Positions 4,750-5,466 of a stretch of 5,466 nucleotides of DNA are shown here, piece after piece. A program made the position numbers and the translations under genes. Source of the DNA: Haloferacaceae archaeon PL-Br10_E2g29 (GTDB lineage Archaea; Halobacteriota; Halobacteria; Halobacteriales; Haloferacaceae); assembly GCA_001563965.1 (NCBI GenBank), contig LKMS01000112.1, positions 1 to 5,466 of the forward strand, in the 5' to 3' direction. Numbering within the stretch: the stretch's first letter is position 1; every line of letters begins with the position of its first letter. Under the pieces are notes generated by a model. The model searched no databases, was not told the origin of the DNA, and was given only the letters and a program-made list of their open reading frames with translations.

Positions 4750-5466
4750 TTAGAGCCAGTCGGCGTTGGGGTCGATGTATCCGTTCGGTTTCTCGCCGGC
4801 GAGCACTGCGAGAATGTCGTTGCCGATGTGTTCGTTGAGTTCGGTCAGCGACTCCTCCGAGTAGAACGCGGCGTGTGGCGTGAGGATCACGTCGTCGCGG
4901 CCGACCAGCGGCGAATCGGTCGGTGGCTCTTTTTCGAGCACGTCGAGGGCTGCGCCAGCGATTTCGCCGGTGTCAAGCGCCCACGCGAGGTCGGGCTCCT
5001 TGACGATCGGCCCGCGACCGACGTTGACGAGGATCGCGGTTTCGCTCATGCGTTCGAACGCGGTTCGGTCGAACATGCCGCGCGTGTCGTCGGTCAGCGG
5101 CGCGTGAATCGAGACGTGGTCGGCGTGGTCGACGAGGTCGTCGAAGGGCACTTTTTCGACGCCGTACTCGGCCATCGTCTCAGCGTCGACGTAGGGGTCG
5201 GCAGCGACTATCTGGCAGTCGAGTCCCGCGAGTTTCTCGGCGGTTCGTCGGGCGAGCCCACCGAACGACAAGAGACCGATCGTCGACTCATTCAGGCGGT
5301 GGATTGGCTGACCGTCGGTCCAGTCCCAGCCGCCGGCGTCGACTCGGCTGTCGTACAGGCTGATGTTGCGGACCGCCGCCAACAGCATCGCGACCGCGTG
5401 TGTCGAGACCTCCTCGGTGCAGTAGTTTGGCACGTTGACGATCGTCACGCCGTGTTCGGCGGCGAC
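4750..5466 (-). CDS. D-2-hydroxyacid dehydrogenase, C-terminal part (runs off window)
   Basis: The frame is open through the right edge, so the N-terminus is missing; about 238 residues are visible. The GTG at 5448 is internal, since the residues before it (VAAEHG) continue the usual AAxxGxxVxNVPxY motif. Other landmarks: YCTEEVSTHAVAMLLAAVR; a Rossmann nucleotide loop LLSFGGLARR near 5271-5242; AADPYVD, whose Asp suits NAD(H); NVGRGPIV with the catalytic Arg; LDVLEKEPP with the catalytic Glu; and LTPHAAFYSEES with the catalytic His. The family reduces or oxidises 2-keto/2-hydroxy acids and includes phosphoglycerate, glycerate and formate dehydrogenases and the CtBP-like group, which this most resembles. 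The ending GYIDPNADWL shows no ACT domain, arguing against a full serA. The loop reads SxGxxA rather than GxGxxG. Substrate is unknown. Confidence 0.93.
   Translation of the reverse strand, partial: VAAEHGVTIVNVPNYCTEEVSTHAVAMLLAAVRNISLYDSRVDAGGWDWTDGQPIHRLNESTIGLLSFGGLARRTAEKLAGLDCQIVAADPYVDAETMAEYGVEKVPFDDLVDHADHVSIHAPLTDDTRGMFDRTAFERMSETAILVNVGRGPIVKEPDLAWALDTGEIAGAALDVLEKEPPTDSPLVGRDDVILTPHAAFYSEESLTELNEHIGNDILAVLAGEKPNGYIDPNADWL

Overview
The window looks like ordinary chromosome from a halophilic archaeon (class Halobacteria; genus not determined). The evidence is GC-rich DNA, strongly acidic proteins (Asp/Glu-rich, Lys-poor), conserved haloarchaeal protein types, and promoters in which a TTTA- or TATA-like box sits 25-27 nt upstream of the start codon, implying leaderless mRNAs. 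No database search was possible; assignments rest on recognised motifs.

Layout, left to right: (1) bases 1-110 hold three near-perfect head-to-tail copies of a 28-bp unit plus a fourth decayed copy; the array probably continues off the left edge. (2) A small thioredoxin-fold protein with a WCGDC active site (146-505, minus). (3) A divergent intergenic region (506-655) with a promoter for each flanking gene. (4) A PLP-dependent cysteine synthase (656-1567, plus). (5) A short convergent gap with T-tracts facing both ways. (6) A conserved 150-aa protein of unknown function starting at GTG (1641-2093, minus). (7) A divergent HisG-like protein (2135-3040, minus), the least ordinary gene here. (8) A YbaK/ProX-type aminoacyl-tRNA deacylase-like protein (3186-3662, minus). 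(9) A UlaG-like metallo-beta-lactamase-fold hydrolase (3761-4600, minus). (10) The C-terminal part of a D-2-hydroxyacid dehydrogenase (4750 to the right edge, minus).

Most genes appear to be single transcription units: six of the seven have a box at the leaderless distance, and the seventh starts outside the window. The only credible functional pairing is thioredoxin with cysteine synthase, which are divergent, share the core TTTAGCC in their promoters, and both concern thiol chemistry. The hypothetical gene lies 41 nt downstream of the HisG-like gene with no T-tract between them, so readthrough is possible although it has its own box. I see no mobile element, tRNA, rRNA, CRISPR array or defence locus. 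The points most worth follow-up are the HisG-like protein, the 28-bp tandem repeat, the altered active-site position in the YbaK-like protein, and the rarity of CTAG, found twice and only between genes.
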